Positions 52,054 through 61,330 of a stretch of DNA of 64,000 nucleotides are shown here, piece by piece. Under the pieces are notes generated by a model, which saw only the letters and a program-made list of their open reading frames with translations, did not search any database and was not told the DNA's origin. Origin of the DNA: Flavimaribacter sp039888615 (lineage in GTDB: Bacteria > Pseudomonadota > Alphaproteobacteria > Rhizobiales > Rhizobiaceae); assembly GCA_039888615.1 (NCBI GenBank), contig JBDQQS010000013.1; one strand, given 5' to 3'. Made by a program: the position numbers and the translations under genes. Each line of letters starts with the position of its first letter. The first letter of the stretch is position 1.

Positions 52054-52515
52054 TCTGCTGCTCCAGATTCCTTCGGCCCGGGCGCGCCGGATTGCCGGTA
52101 TACGGGTTTGTTCCTTCGATGGAGAAGAAATGTCAACGTATAACTCGCATTCGCATTTCCAATGAAAAGGTCATCGCGGAAGGTGTCGGAGGAAGTTCTG
52201 GATCAATTGTCAAGACTGAAGACACGGCGAATTGCCTCTCAATATGCGCGAACGCAGCTCCATTTCGCCAATGTTCTCGAGAAAAACCAATACAGGTACA
52301 GCTGATGCAGCACATTTCGGAACCGGGCAAGAATATCGCTTCTAAGCATGAAATCGCCTTAAATATCTCTGGCGAGGTTTTACAAGAAATCCACAAGTCC
52401 AATTTCGAAGACTGCGTACAAATCTTCGAGAAACTTGCATTCAAACGTATTGTCGGTAACAACGCTGTGAACCCTAACGCGAAGACAGGACGAGTGCCCA
52501 GGAGACAGGTGCAAG
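52054..52515. other. Divergent spacer before the halogenase-like gene; dubious small ORF
   Basis: These 462 bases have a lower GC content than the flanks. A plus-strand ORF (TTG 52092 or ATG 52119, stop 52538, up to 148 codons) covers most of it and overlaps the next start by 23 bases. Its sequence shows no carrier-protein serine motif, no signal peptide and no family I recognise, and the composition is unlike a normal protein. Treated as probably non-coding promoter region, with the ORF kept as a possibility. Confidence 0.35.
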
Positions 52516-54297
52516 GTGAAGAACTCGGATTACAATAATTCTCATTTCGATGTTGTTGTTTGCGGAGCGGGATTGGCCGGATTGGCTTTTGCCCGTCAGC
52601 TCAGGCTGGAACAACCCGAACGCTCGATCGCTCTTCTCGATCCGCTGACGCCGCCGATTCCCGACGCGATCTGGAAAGTAGGAGAATCGACGGTTGAATT
52701 CGGGTCGCACTATCTGGCCGGATTTCTGCAGCTTCAGGACTATCTGGACAAGACTCAGTTGAAGAAGCTCGGACTTCGTTTCTTCTATCCGAACAATGGA
52801 TCCCCGAACAATAGATCGATGGCGTCGCGTCCGGAGTTCGGGCTTTCGAATTTTGCCGAGTTTCCGACCTATCAGATTGATCGAGGCATTCTCGAGCGCG
52901 ACATGCGGGATATGGCCCGCGCTGACGGCACGGTCTTTCTGGAAGGCTGTCAGGTGCGTAAAGTCGAACTTTCCGACGATGGCGGCGTGCACAGAATCAC
53001 CTTTACAGACACTACTGAAGGGGCTGGCGCGGACGGCGCTCTGACCGCCCGCTGGGTCGTGGACGCGACCGGACGCCGGCAGTTGCTTCAACGCCAGCTC
53101 AAACTGAAACTACCTCATGAGGGCAAGGCGTGCTCCAGCGCCTGGTTCCGGGTTCCGGGCCGTGTGCATGTTGATGACCTGGTCCCGCAGAATAATAGCG
53201 AATGGCACGACCGGGTGCCGGAAGCCAGACGGTACTTTTCAACCAATCATCTTTGCGGCGCCGGATATTGGGTCTGGATCATTCCGCTCAGCAGTGATGT
53301 GACGAGCATCGGAATCGTGGCGCGCGATGACATTCACCCCTTCGACACATACAACACGCGGGAAAGAGCGATTGAATGGCTGAAAGGCTTCGAACCGGAG
53401 TTTGGCGCCTATCTTGACGGGCAGGAGATGCTCGATTTCAAGTTCATGAAGGAATACAGCTATTCCAGCAGCAAGGTCTTTTCCGAAGACCGTTGGGCTT
53501 GCGTCGGAGAGGCGGCGGTATTCGCCGATCCGTTCTATTCTCCAGGCACGGATCTGATCGCGATCGCGAACTCGATGACCGTGGACATGGTCCGACGGGA
53601 CTTCGAGGGCAAGCACGATGCGGATCGAATTCAGTACTACAGCGACTATCTGATCGAGCTGAATGATGAACTGACTCGCTCCATCCAGCACGGCTACAAA
53701 TATCTGGGTGACGAAACCGTCTCCTTCGCGCGTGGCTTGTGGGACTACTCCGCGGCTTGGGGACATCTGTGTCCCCTGCTTTTCAATCGCGCATTCACCG
53801 ATGAGGAAAAGCAGCAGGCGATGCAGCCGCGCGGCATCCTTCCATTGTTTGTCATCGCCGTTTTCATGCGCCGTCTCCTTGATGAATGGCTGCAGCATCG
53901 GCAGACAAATGGCGGCCGCCTGACCTTTGATTTTGTCGATTATCTAAACATTGAATGGCTGGCCGAACATCGAAGGTCCAACCTGAAGGAACAGGAAAAC
54001 CTCGAAGCGCTGGGCACCCTCTACCGTTCGAACATGGAACTGCAAGAAGAACTGATTCAGGCCCTGTTCCTGATTGCTGTCGAGGATGTGCATCCTGAAC
54101 ACCTCGATCGCCTGAAGGACGTCGAATGGATGAACGTTCAGAAACTGACGCTCGATCCTTCGAAGTGGGAAAGTTCGGGCATGTTCAAGCCGCGAACCAA
54201 GCCCCGGCCCTTCCGGCATCTGTATACGGAACTCCGCAGCTGGCTCAAGCCGCGGGAAATCGAACTGCAGACGGAACGCGAGGCGCTTGCTGTGTGA
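52516..54297 (+). CDS. Flavin-dependent halogenase-like FAD oxidoreductase
   Basis: A 593-residue flavoprotein of the tryptophan halogenase/FAD-dependent monooxygenase superfamily. Seen: FAD loop CGAGLAGLAFARQLR (GAGLAG at 17-22), WKVGESTVEFGSHYLAGF (53-70), candidate halogenase lysine K83/K84 in LKKLGLRFFY, the WxWxIP halogenase motif at W252-P257, and the GEAAVFADPFYSPGTDL motif. Members with KVGESTVE are found in flexirubin- and arylpolyene-type pathways where halogenation is suspected but mostly unproven. The start is GTG 52516 behind AGGAGACAGGTGCAAG. No carrier protein, reductase or ketosynthase is near, so the substrate is unknown. The C-terminal 200 residues are helical, acidic and less conserved. 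Confidence 0.75.
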   Translation: MKNSDYNNSHFDVVVCGAGLAGLAFARQLRLEQPERSIALLDPLTPPIPDAIWKVGESTVEFGSHYLAGFLQLQDYLDKTQLKKLGLRFFYPNNGSPNNRSMASRPEFGLSNFAEFPTYQIDRGILERDMRDMARADGTVFLEGCQVRKVELSDDGGVHRITFTDTTEGAGADGALTARWVVDATGRRQLLQRQLKLKLPHEGKACSSAWFRVPGRVHVDDLVPQNNSEWHDRVPEARRYFSTNHLCGAGYWVWIIPLSSDVTSIGIVARDDIHPFDTYNTRERAIEWLKGFEPEFGAYLDGQEMLDFKFMKEYSYSSSKVFSEDRWACVGEAAVFADPFYSPGTDLIAIANSMTVDMVRRDFEGKHDADRIQYYSDYLIELNDELTRSIQHGYKYLGDETVSFARGLWDYSAAWGHLCPLLFNRAFTDEEKQQAMQPRGILPLFVIAVFMRRLLDEWLQHRQTNGGRLTFDFVDYLNIEWLAEHRRSNLKEQENLEALGTLYRSNMELQEELIQALFLIAVEDVHPEHLDRLKDVEWMNVQKLTLDPSKWESSGMFKPRTKPRPFRHLYTELRSWLKPREIELQTEREALAV

Positions 54298-54518
54298 GGC
54301 GGACGGCGGCGGATCGCTTTGTCTGGCTAAAATGAATGCGTTCGTTGTGCTCAGCCGGATAGCGCTATGACGAAAGCGTAAATAGATTTTATACCGGCTT
54401 CCGTGATAAAAGGCGCCTGAAGGACATCAGGGCCGCTTTTCCGGTTCAGGTGTCGAGCAAGGACTGGGCTGCGCATAACATTGGCGCGCCCATAGCCCTC
54501 TTTTATCGGGAGACACCT
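54298..54518. other. Leader/spacer before the L,D-transpeptidase gene
   Basis: No gene seen in these 221 bases. CCTGAAGG ... CCGGTTCAGG (about 54416-54450) could form a long-loop hairpin; no other element stands out. Confidence 0.4.
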
Positions 54519-56180
54519 GTGAATCGATTCATTGTTCTTGGATTTATGGCGGCGATTCTCGCCGCAGCGCCATTGCCGGCTTGGTCGCAGACAATCGAAA
54601 CCATCATTGAGGAAGACGATGTCTCGGCGATGGAGCCCAATGTGGAAGGCGGCGATCTCTCTTCTTGGTATTACGCCATGCAGAGCCGCCTCAACAATTC
54701 GGAAAACCGCCTTGCTTCCGACGAGAAACGTTCATCCCGGCTGGCGTTGTGGTACGAGCAACGCGACTACGCGCCGCTCTGGCTGGCTGACGGTCAGCCC
54801 ACCAAGGAGGCCCGCGAAGTCGTTTTCGCTCTTCTCACAGCCTACGAGGACGGGCTCAATCCCGCCGAATACGGCGCGGACACGATGCTGACGAAACTCA
54901 ACAGCGGAGACGAAGAGAGCCTGGCCGATTTCGAGGTATCGCTGTCCTATGCGGTGGCTCTCTATGGTCAGCATCTGCATAGCGGACGCGTCGAGCCCAA
55001 TCAGGTCAATCGCGAACTCGTGCTGTTTCCCGAGGAAATTTCTGCGGACAAGATTCTTGAACGTCTCGCGCAGTCCGATGACGTGCTTGCTGAACTGCGC
55101 GACTTTTCACCCAATACAGCCCGTTACGACAGGCTGCGGAAACATCTGCAGTCGCTGATCGTGACGAAGGCCAAGGGCGGATGGGTGCAGGTTCCGGACG
55201 GTGAGACCCTGAAGCCGCAGATGAGCGATCCGCGCGTAGCGGTCCTGCGGGAGCGGATGATCCAGGAGGGCGAGCTCGAGGAAGGCGTCCATTCCGGCGA
55301 CACATATGACGGAGCGCTTGTCGATGCGGTCATGGAATTCCAGCGTCGCATGGGCCTGGAACAGGACGGCGCGATCGGGCCGAACACATTGACGGAACTC
55401 AACACTACGGTTGAGGAACGCATCCGGTTGGTCGAACTCAATCTGGAGCGCCGACGCTGGATGCAGGCAAATTTCGGCAATCCCTATGTCTTCGTCAACC
55501 TGGCGGATCAGACTGTGAAGTTCGTCAAGGATGAGAAGACCATACATGCGGCATTGACGCAGGTGGGCGCCTCCTACCACAGGACGCCGGTATTCAGCGA
55601 CCAGATGGAATATCTGGAGTTCAATCCCTACTGGAACGTGCCCTATTCCATCGCCACGAAAGAATATCTGCCAAAATTGAAGTCCAACCCCTACGCGCTC
55701 AGGGCGCAGAACATCAATGTCCTGCGCAACGAAACGGTGGTGGATCCGGGCGGCGTGCCCTGGAACTCCTATTCCCGGGCGAAATTTCCGGTCAAGCTCC
55801 GTCAGGAACCGGGCGCAGGCAATGCGCTTGGGCGGGTCAAATTCATGTTCCCCAACCAGTTCAATATCTATCTGCACGACACGCCGTCGAAATCCAAGTT
55901 TGACAAGGCTCAGCGGTATTTCAGCCATGGCTGCATCCGGGTGCAGGATCCTTTCGATCTGGCGGAGGTGATTTTGCAGGATCAGGGTATGACGCGCGCC
56001 GAGATTGATCAGATCGTCAGTTCCGGCAAGCGGACTGTCGTTCGACTGCAGGAGCGGATCCCGGTTCATGTCGCCTATCTGACCGCCTGGGTCAACAAGG
56101 ATGGTTCTGTGTATTATCGCCGTGACGTCTATGGTCGCGACGAGATCCTCGACGAGGCGCTGACGGCTGCAACCAATTAG
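54519..56180 (+). CDS. L,D-transpeptidase, YcbB type
   Basis: A 553-residue periplasmic enzyme forming 3-3 cross-links in peptidoglycan. The GTG start at 54519 follows GGGAGACACCT and gives a signal peptide (residues 1-24, cut near WSQ). Domains: YcbB-type N-terminal module (about 40-250), peptidoglycan-binding helices DGALVDAVMEFQRRMGLEQDGAIGPNTLTELN (about 263-294), and the YkuD catalytic domain (about 310-500) with Cys472 in YFSHGCIRVQDP. A long reading from 54450 would remove the signal peptide. An intrinsic terminator follows 32 bases after the stop. Confidence 0.92.
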   Translation: MNRFIVLGFMAAILAAAPLPAWSQTIETIIEEDDVSAMEPNVEGGDLSSWYYAMQSRLNNSENRLASDEKRSSRLALWYEQRDYAPLWLADGQPTKEAREVVFALLTAYEDGLNPAEYGADTMLTKLNSGDEESLADFEVSLSYAVALYGQHLHSGRVEPNQVNRELVLFPEEISADKILERLAQSDDVLAELRDFSPNTARYDRLRKHLQSLIVTKAKGGWVQVPDGETLKPQMSDPRVAVLRERMIQEGELEEGVHSGDTYDGALVDAVMEFQRRMGLEQDGAIGPNTLTELNTTVEERIRLVELNLERRRWMQANFGNPYVFVNLADQTVKFVKDEKTIHAALTQVGASYHRTPVFSDQMEYLEFNPYWNVPYSIATKEYLPKLKSNPYALRAQNINVLRNETVVDPGGVPWNSYSRAKFPVKLRQEPGAGNALGRVKFMFPNQFNIYLHDTPSKSKFDKAQRYFSHGCIRVQDPFDLAEVILQDQGMTRAEIDQIVSSGKRTVVRLQERIPVHVAYLTAWVNKDGSVYYRRDVYGRDEILDEALTAATN

Positions 56181-56212
56181 AGCCAGGCTTGTTCCGATAA
56201 ACTTTGTAAGGT

Positions 56213-56242
56213 GTGGACGCGTTATGGCGTCCACGTCTTTTC
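56213..56242 (+). terminator. Intrinsic terminator after the L,D-transpeptidase
   Basis: GTGGACGC-GTTATG-GCGTCCAC is a perfect 8-base stem followed by GTCTTTT. Confidence 0.75.
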
Positions 56243-56805
56243 CCTTTCGATTTCGGATCGACCCGGATCGTAAACGACCGTCAGCCATTGTTGGCCTTTG
56301 TCCTCAGAGGGGATGTCTGATCAGGGCGCGGCTTCAGCGCTCCTTGCCAAGATCAATCGCCGGCGCGTATAATCCCATCGCCCTAGTGAACTTGAGTAAG
56401 ACGGGGTGTTGCAACCGCACGTGAAAACGCGGCGCGGTCGGGACTGCGGTTTCAGGCGGGTGTCACGCGGCTCCGATTCGCCGCTCACGCGTTGGAAACG
56501 ATCCTTTCTTCGCAAGTCGTAGCGGACACCGCCATCTGCTTCCAGATCGGGTTTGACCCTGGCATGGCCTCGAATGCGCGCGAAGCTTTGCGACAGCTGT
56601 TGCAGCAACAAGCAACACTGCTGATCGATTTGCCTTGCTATTTAAAAGTGACTTTACCGCATCTGCAGGAAAGAAGGCGCATTTCGGATCCTGACTTGGT
56701 CATGTGGGAAGTGTGGCAGAATGGTAAGTTGATACCAATTTGTGACTTTGTACGCGCTTCATTTAGTGTCCAAACACAACAGTGAAACGGAAGGCCTTCT
56801 TGTTC
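56243..56805. other. Gene-poor stretch with one doubtful small ORF
   Basis: No convincing gene in about 560 bases. A plus-strand frame open from about 56396 could be read from TTG 56492 to 56785 as a 97-residue protein (ending VRASFSVQTQQ); it has no family resemblance, no good ribosome site and a mixed composition. A minus-strand frame (56321-56611) is Arg-rich and looks spurious. GC drops toward the hydrolase start, where a promoter may lie. Confidence 0.4.
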
Positions 56806-57537
56806 ATGACTTCAAAAACTTTCGTTCTCGTGCATGGCGTTTGGCATGGCGGTTGGTGCTGGTCCCGCGTCGTCGACATTCTTCGCGCGCGAGGCCACCG
56901 CGTTACGGCGCCAACCCTGACAGGATTGGGCGAGCGGTCGCATCTCCTTTCCGCAGATATTACGCTTGAGACATTCGTCACTGATGTCGTTCGGCATATT
57001 GAATGCGAGGACCTGCGCGACGTCGTGCTTGTTGGCCACAGTTTCGGCGGCGCTCCGGTGACCGGCGCCGCCGATCGGATCGCCGATCGTCTGGCCAGCC
57101 TGATCTATCTCGACGGCATCATGCTCAACTCCGGAGAGACGTGGTTCAGCCTGTTGCCGCCGGATCTGGCTGCGGATCGCGCGGTGCTTGCTGAAGAGAC
57201 GAGCGGCGGCGTCAGCCTGCCGCCGGCGCCGGCGGAAAGCTTCGGGGTGACGCGGCCCGAAGACCGGATTTTCCTTGAAAGCAGGCTAACTCCTCACCCC
57301 TTCGCGACATTCACCACCTCGCTGGACTTGAGGGCCCCGAGAGTTGGCAACGGGCTACCCGCCGCTTATGTCCACTGCGCCAGTCCGATCTACGGCCCGG
57401 CGAATGTTGCTCTTCAAAGGGCGCAGGACTTCGGCTGGCCGGTGAGAGAAATCGCAACGGGACACGATGCGATGGTCACCGAACCGCAGGCGACTGCGGA
57501 TTTGCTGGAGAATATCGCCTCCACGCTCTGTCAGTAG
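56806..57537 (+). CDS. Alpha/beta hydrolase (esterase of the plant methyl-esterase-like group)
   Basis: A 243-residue alpha/beta hydrolase beginning MTSKTFVLVHGVWHGGWCWSRV, typical of the small esterase group that includes salicylate and methyl-ester hydrolases. The nucleophile is Ser in VGHSFGGAP (elbow GHSFG), with the acid in LIYLDGIM-like sequence or later, and the histidine in TGHDAMVTEP. Substrate unknown. ATG 56806 is preferred to a GTG at 56782 because it matches the family start. It converges with the cysteine-rich secreted hydrolase, overlapping by seven bases. Confidence 0.85.
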   Translation: MTSKTFVLVHGVWHGGWCWSRVVDILRARGHRVTAPTLTGLGERSHLLSADITLETFVTDVVRHIECEDLRDVVLVGHSFGGAPVTGAADRIADRLASLIYLDGIMLNSGETWFSLLPPDLAADRAVLAEETSGGVSLPPAPAESFGVTRPEDRIFLESRLTPHPFATFTTSLDLRAPRVGNGLPAAYVHCASPIYGPANVALQRAQDFGWPVREIATGHDAMVTEPQATADLLENIASTLCQ

Positions 57538-58634
57538 CGGTAAGACGGGCATTCCTTTGGAAAATCGATAAAACTGCACGGCGTTCGTCCGTGACTGGAA
57601 GGGGCCGGCGGCCGCCAGTCTTTCAATCGCTTTTCCAAGAAATCGATAACCAGTCTGTTGGAGGCGATGTATTTGCGAAAATCGTCGCTCCTGTGCGTGC
57701 GGGTATGCTGGTTGCGGTCGCATATTTCTCGCATGCCGTCTGGACAATTGAGAATGGTCGCATAGCTCGGATGTGATTCGTCATCCTTCCCGGATCCGCA
57801 AGCCAAACCTTCCTCTGGATTATTTGCTTTAGGCTCGTCGCACCGCTCCACGGAGACGTGTCTGTCCTTTTCGAGCAGTCGATACCGTTTGCTGTCAGGC
57901 GTATTTGCACAGGACAGGGAACTGCCAAGACCTGTCGGATAAACCTCTGTCTTGACATGTGGATTACCGTCAAAAGTCAGTTCCGCCGGTCGCGCATAGG
58001 GATCGCACAGAAAGGTGAAGACGAGGGCTCTGAGATCCGGACGGCCGGGTCCCATGAGGCCGAGCTGGTTTTCATGCCAGTATCTGTGGAAGCTGTTCCA
58101 CTTGTTTTTCGGCTCGCCTGTGCAATCGACGCACTTGCACATCCTGCTGCGACGTTTGCCGTTGAAGGCGGGCGCCGTGACGATGACGCCGTTAAAGAGT
58201 TCCGGTTTCCAGCGTTTTATGAGAAGAGACGCCCAGCCGCCCGCGGAATGACCGCCAACGAAGATGTGTTCGGGCGGATATCCTTGCGCCAGATATCGTT
58301 CGATCATCCAGACAATGAACTTGGCCCGGTTGCAAACCCAAACCTGGTTACAGCCATTTTCATCCGGATTGGCGCCGCGCTCAAACCCTGTGCAAGGCGT
58401 GACGACCCGCACCTTCAAGCCATCGATGTACCGATTGTCGATGTCGTTCAGCCATTGAGGCCTCGGATGCAGGAGCGGAATATAACAGTCCGCGCCGTAG
58501 TGAACGGATGAGCCGTGGTTGAATATGAAAAGGATCTCGCTTTTCGGCGACGCCCCCGCCGGTGAGGGCAAGCACAACAGTAAAACCGCGATGATACTCA
58601 GCAACCTTGTCAGCCAGGTTTTTTGTCGCGTCAT
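57531..58634 (-). CDS. Secreted, cysteine-rich alpha/beta-hydrolase-like protein
   Basis: A 367-residue exported protein. Signal peptide at about 1-30 (MTRQKTWLTRLLSIIAVLLLC...AGA). The catalytic serine is in FVGGHSAGGWASLL, with a beta strand before and VIVTAPAF after, matching the alpha/beta hydrolase elbow. The mature chain carries about 15 cysteines, including a CKCVDC cluster, which suggests several disulfides in the periplasm or outside. Acid and histidine are not certain. Family not recognised beyond the fold. The ATG at 58634 is preferred to 58661 as it gives a clean signal peptide. The dienelactone hydrolase gene upstream ends 23 bases before it. Confidence 0.7.
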   Translation of the reverse strand: MTRQKTWLTRLLSIIAVLLLCLPSPAGASPKSEILFIFNHGSSVHYGADCYIPLLHPRPQWLNDIDNRYIDGLKVRVVTPCTGFERGANPDENGCNQVWVCNRAKFIVWMIERYLAQGYPPEHIFVGGHSAGGWASLLIKRWKPELFNGVIVTAPAFNGKRRSRMCKCVDCTGEPKNKWNSFHRYWHENQLGLMGPGRPDLRALVFTFLCDPYARPAELTFDGNPHVKTEVYPTGLGSSLSCANTPDSKRYRLLEKDRHVSVERCDEPKANNPEEGLACGSGKDDESHPSYATILNCPDGMREICDRNQHTRTHRSDDFRKYIASNRLVIDFLEKRLKDWRPPAPSSHGRTPCSFIDFPKECPSYRY

Positions 58635-58657
58635 TGTTTCAATACCGCGTCTGGACC

Positions 58658-59548
58658 TCATCCCGAAAGATATTGGTTGAACCAGTCGATGGTTCGCGAC
58701 CAGGCGAGTTCCGCCGCCGCTTCATCATAGCGCGGCGTAGAGTCATTGTGGAATCCGTGGTTCACGTCCGGATAGATATAGGCCTCGAATGTCTTTTCGT
58801 TTTCGATCAGCGCTTGTTCATAGGTAGGCCATCCGGAATTGATGCGTTCGTCGAGACCTGCGTATTGCATCAGCATCGCAGCCTCTATCCGCTGCACGTC
58901 CGACGCGGCTGGTTGCCGGCCATAGAAGGGAACAGAGGCGGCAAGCTCCGGATAGGCGACGGCAAGCGCATTGCAGACGCCGCCGCCATAGCAAAATCCA
59001 ATTGCTCCAACCTTGCCTGTGGAGTCTTCCGATTTCAGCAGATATTCGAAACCGGCAAAGAAATCATTCATCAGCTTTTCCGGATCGACCGTGCGCTGTA
59101 GCTCGCGCCCCTCTGCGTCATTGCCGGGATACCCGCCAACAGATGTCAACCCGTCCGGAGCCATGGCCAGAAACCCCTGTTTTGCCAGCCGTCGCGCGAC
59201 ATCCTCGATATAGGGGTTCAGGCCCCGGTTTTCGTGGACGACCAGCACAGCCGGCAAGGGGGCCTGCGCATTGGCGGGCGCCACGAAATAGCCGCGCACG
59301 GAGCCGTTTCCGTCAGGTGAATCGTAGATAATGTATTGCGGAACGATATCGGGATCGTTGAAAGAAACCTGTTCGGCGAGCGCATAGTTCGGGCTCAGCA
59401 TGTCGAGCAGCGCAATTGCCGTCACGCCTCCCACCGCCCATTTGGCCGAGCGGTCGAGAAATTCGCGTTTGGTGATCTTGCCGTGCGCGTAGAAGTCGTA
59501 GAGTTCGAGCAGTTCCTGGTCAAAATCCTTTGCCGTCAAACGTTCCAT
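58658..59548 (-). CDS. YghX-type dienelactone hydrolase family protein
   Basis: A 296-residue hydrolase resembling E. coli YghX: the opening RLTAKDFDQELLELYDFYAHGKITKREFLDRSAKWAVGG with a hydrophobic stretch that looks like a twin-arginine-type anchor remnant, then VVHENRGLNPYIEDVARRLA, the Cys nucleophile in GAIGFCYGGGVCNA, and the histidine in VNHGFHNDST. The substrate is unknown; dienelactones are only the family name. ATG 59548 has AGGAG eight bases before it; a longer start at 59620 lacks support. It is likely cotranscribed with the cysteine-rich hydrolase. Confidence 0.9.
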   Translation of the reverse strand: MERLTAKDFDQELLELYDFYAHGKITKREFLDRSAKWAVGGVTAIALLDMLSPNYALAEQVSFNDPDIVPQYIIYDSPDGNGSVRGYFVAPANAQAPLPAVLVVHENRGLNPYIEDVARRLAKQGFLAMAPDGLTSVGGYPGNDAEGRELQRTVDPEKLMNDFFAGFEYLLKSEDSTGKVGAIGFCYGGGVCNALAVAYPELAASVPFYGRQPAASDVQRIEAAMLMQYAGLDERINSGWPTYEQALIENEKTFEAYIYPDVNHGFHNDSTPRYDEAAAELAWSRTIDWFNQYLSG

Positions 59549-59597
59549 GGCCGCGTCTCCTCTTTGCATTGGTTGTCCGATCGCCAGAAGTGTAACG

Positions 59598-60140
59598 TCA
59601 ATTCGGCGCGGTTTCCCCACACAACTTCGCGATCTCGCCTAACGTATTGACGTTGCGGGCCGTCATCGCGACACCGAGGCGCTTTACGAGTTTTGCAACA
59701 AGCTTCGACCGCCCGATGCCGTCAGGAGCCTGAAGTTAGAAGGCGCGATCGGTCAGGTGAAATTTTTCATTCGTCGCGGCAAGCGCTTCGATTGCGTCCA
59801 GATCGGCGTCGGCTGCTTTCCTTGCGAGAAAAAAGATAGGCGCTCCTTTCGAGTCGCTGTCCTGAAAGGGATTTGCTCTCGAAATGTCGGCTATTTCGGT
59901 ATCGCGATAGACATAGACGGACGGCTCAAACCCGGCAGATATTCCCACGGTTGTCGCAATTGCCCAGGCCATCGCGTCGGTATCCGCCTCTGGGGTTTCG
60001 AAAACGCAGTTGTCGCTCTGGATATAGGTTCGAACATTCTCGTAGCCGATAGTGGCGACTGATGCGCGCTGGTCCTTCATGGCCAGCTTGTTGTTGCCGC
60101 CGACATTCACGCTGCTGCGCAAGGCGACCCATGTGGCCAT
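59598..60140 (-). pseudogene. DUF1697 protein with a premature stop codon
   Basis: The frame from ATG 60140 gives the DUF1697 pattern (VALRSSVNVGGNNKLAM, VRTYIQSDNCVFETPE, then NEKFHLTDRAF) and meets TAA at codon 135. The same frame goes on without shift as LQAPDGIGRSKLVAKLVKRLGVAMTARNVNTLGEIAKLCGE to a TGA at 59598, which is the normal C-terminal end of the family. One base change (TAC or TAT to TAA, Tyr) explains it. The full length would be 180 residues, the usual size. The product, if made, is a 134-residue fragment. Function of the family is unknown. Confidence 0.85.
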
Positions 60141-60242
60141 GTTAGCTGATCTCCTCTATTGATTGGTTACTTTCGTCAATGTTTCAGGAACGCCCATGCG
60201 CCGGCGGTGACGGAGCAGCAATACAAAACGGGATCCCGCGCC

Positions 60243-61259
60243 ATGAAGATGAGCCTTTTCATCAATCCCGAGCATCGACTGGGCGAATCAATGCCAGATC
60301 GGCTGCAGGATCATGTTGAGCAGGTGCGCCTGGCTCGGCAGCTCGGTTTCGACGGGGTGTCGATCGGCAGTCACCTAAACTATGGAAATGAAGTCTGGTT
60401 TCCGGCGTTCGAAACCCTGATGCGACTTGCCCCTGAAGCCGAAGGCATGTCGCTGTCGACATGCATGCTGGTCCTTCCGCTGTATCATCCGCTCCATGTC
60501 GCGGCCCAGCTTGCGCTTGTGGACGCCGCCTGTGGAGGTCGGGCGATCCTCGGCGTGTCGCCGGGATGGCAGGAGGACGAGTTCCGGATCATGAAGCTGG
60601 AACACAAGGCTCGGATCAGCCGCTTCGTGGAATCCGTGGACCTGATCAAGCGCCTCTTCACGGAGGACGGCGTGACCTTCTTCGGCCGGCACTTTTCGGT
60701 CGAAGACCTGACGCTTGCATTAAAGCCGGTGCGAAAACCGCGCCCGCCCTTCTGGTTCGGCGGGAGCGTGGAAAAGGCCGTCGCCAGAGCAGCGAGGCTT
60801 GCAGACACGTCGCTCGGCGACAGCTGGGTGGCCTCATCGCATCTGACGAAAGACGTAATCGTCGAACAGGCGGCCGTGTTCCGCAATTCGCTGTCCGACC
60901 TTGGGAAAGACATGCCGGGCGATTTTCCATTGTTGCGCAACGTCGTGGTCGCTCCGGACAAGGAAACCGCGATCCGCGAAGCAGGCCCGTTCCTGGAGGC
61001 CAGTTACCGCGTTTTCGGACAGTGGGGACTTTTCACCGATGTGGTCGGCGCCGGCAAGCAGCAGCTCGATTTCGACGAACTGCTGGCGGGCCGGGTGGTG
61101 ATCGGCTCGCCGGAGGAATGCGCGGAACAATTTGCGGATCTGGCCGACGCGACCGGTTGCACCCGTTTCATCACGAGGATCCAGTGGCTCGGAATGGATC
61201 AGAAACTGGTTCTGCGAACGCTTGAACTTCTTGGAGATCGCGTTCTGCCGATGTTGTGA
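60243..61259 (+). CDS. LLM-class (luciferase-like) flavin-dependent monooxygenase
   Basis: A 338-residue TIM-barrel oxidoreductase of the bacterial luciferase-like family, F420- or FMN-dependent. Seen: VRLARQLGFDGVSIGSHLNYG at the start, MLVLPLYHPLHVAAQLALVDAACGGRAILGVSPGW in the core, FFGRHFSVEDLTLALKPVRKPRPPFWFGG and the late GSPEECAEQFADLADATG. The substrate is unknown. ATG 60243 is chosen because the upstream part (from 60159) shows no family similarity. It is divergent from the DUF1697 pseudogene. Confidence 0.87.
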   Translation: MKMSLFINPEHRLGESMPDRLQDHVEQVRLARQLGFDGVSIGSHLNYGNEVWFPAFETLMRLAPEAEGMSLSTCMLVLPLYHPLHVAAQLALVDAACGGRAILGVSPGWQEDEFRIMKLEHKARISRFVESVDLIKRLFTEDGVTFFGRHFSVEDLTLALKPVRKPRPPFWFGGSVEKAVARAARLADTSLGDSWVASSHLTKDVIVEQAAVFRNSLSDLGKDMPGDFPLLRNVVVAPDKETAIREAGPFLEASYRVFGQWGLFTDVVGAGKQQLDFDELLAGRVVIGSPEECAEQFADLADATGCTRFITRIQWLGMDQKLVLRTLELLGDRVLPML

Positions 61260-61330
61260 TGATTTACGTGGTGTCGATTTCAATATTTGGTTTACCATGA
61301 ACATAGCAAACTGATTTTGATGCAACTTTT

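Noticed and set aside
56321..56611. Minus-strand 96-codon ORF after the L,D-transpeptidase
   Set aside because: Arg/Ser-rich, no ribosome site, no family; overlaps nothing conserved.
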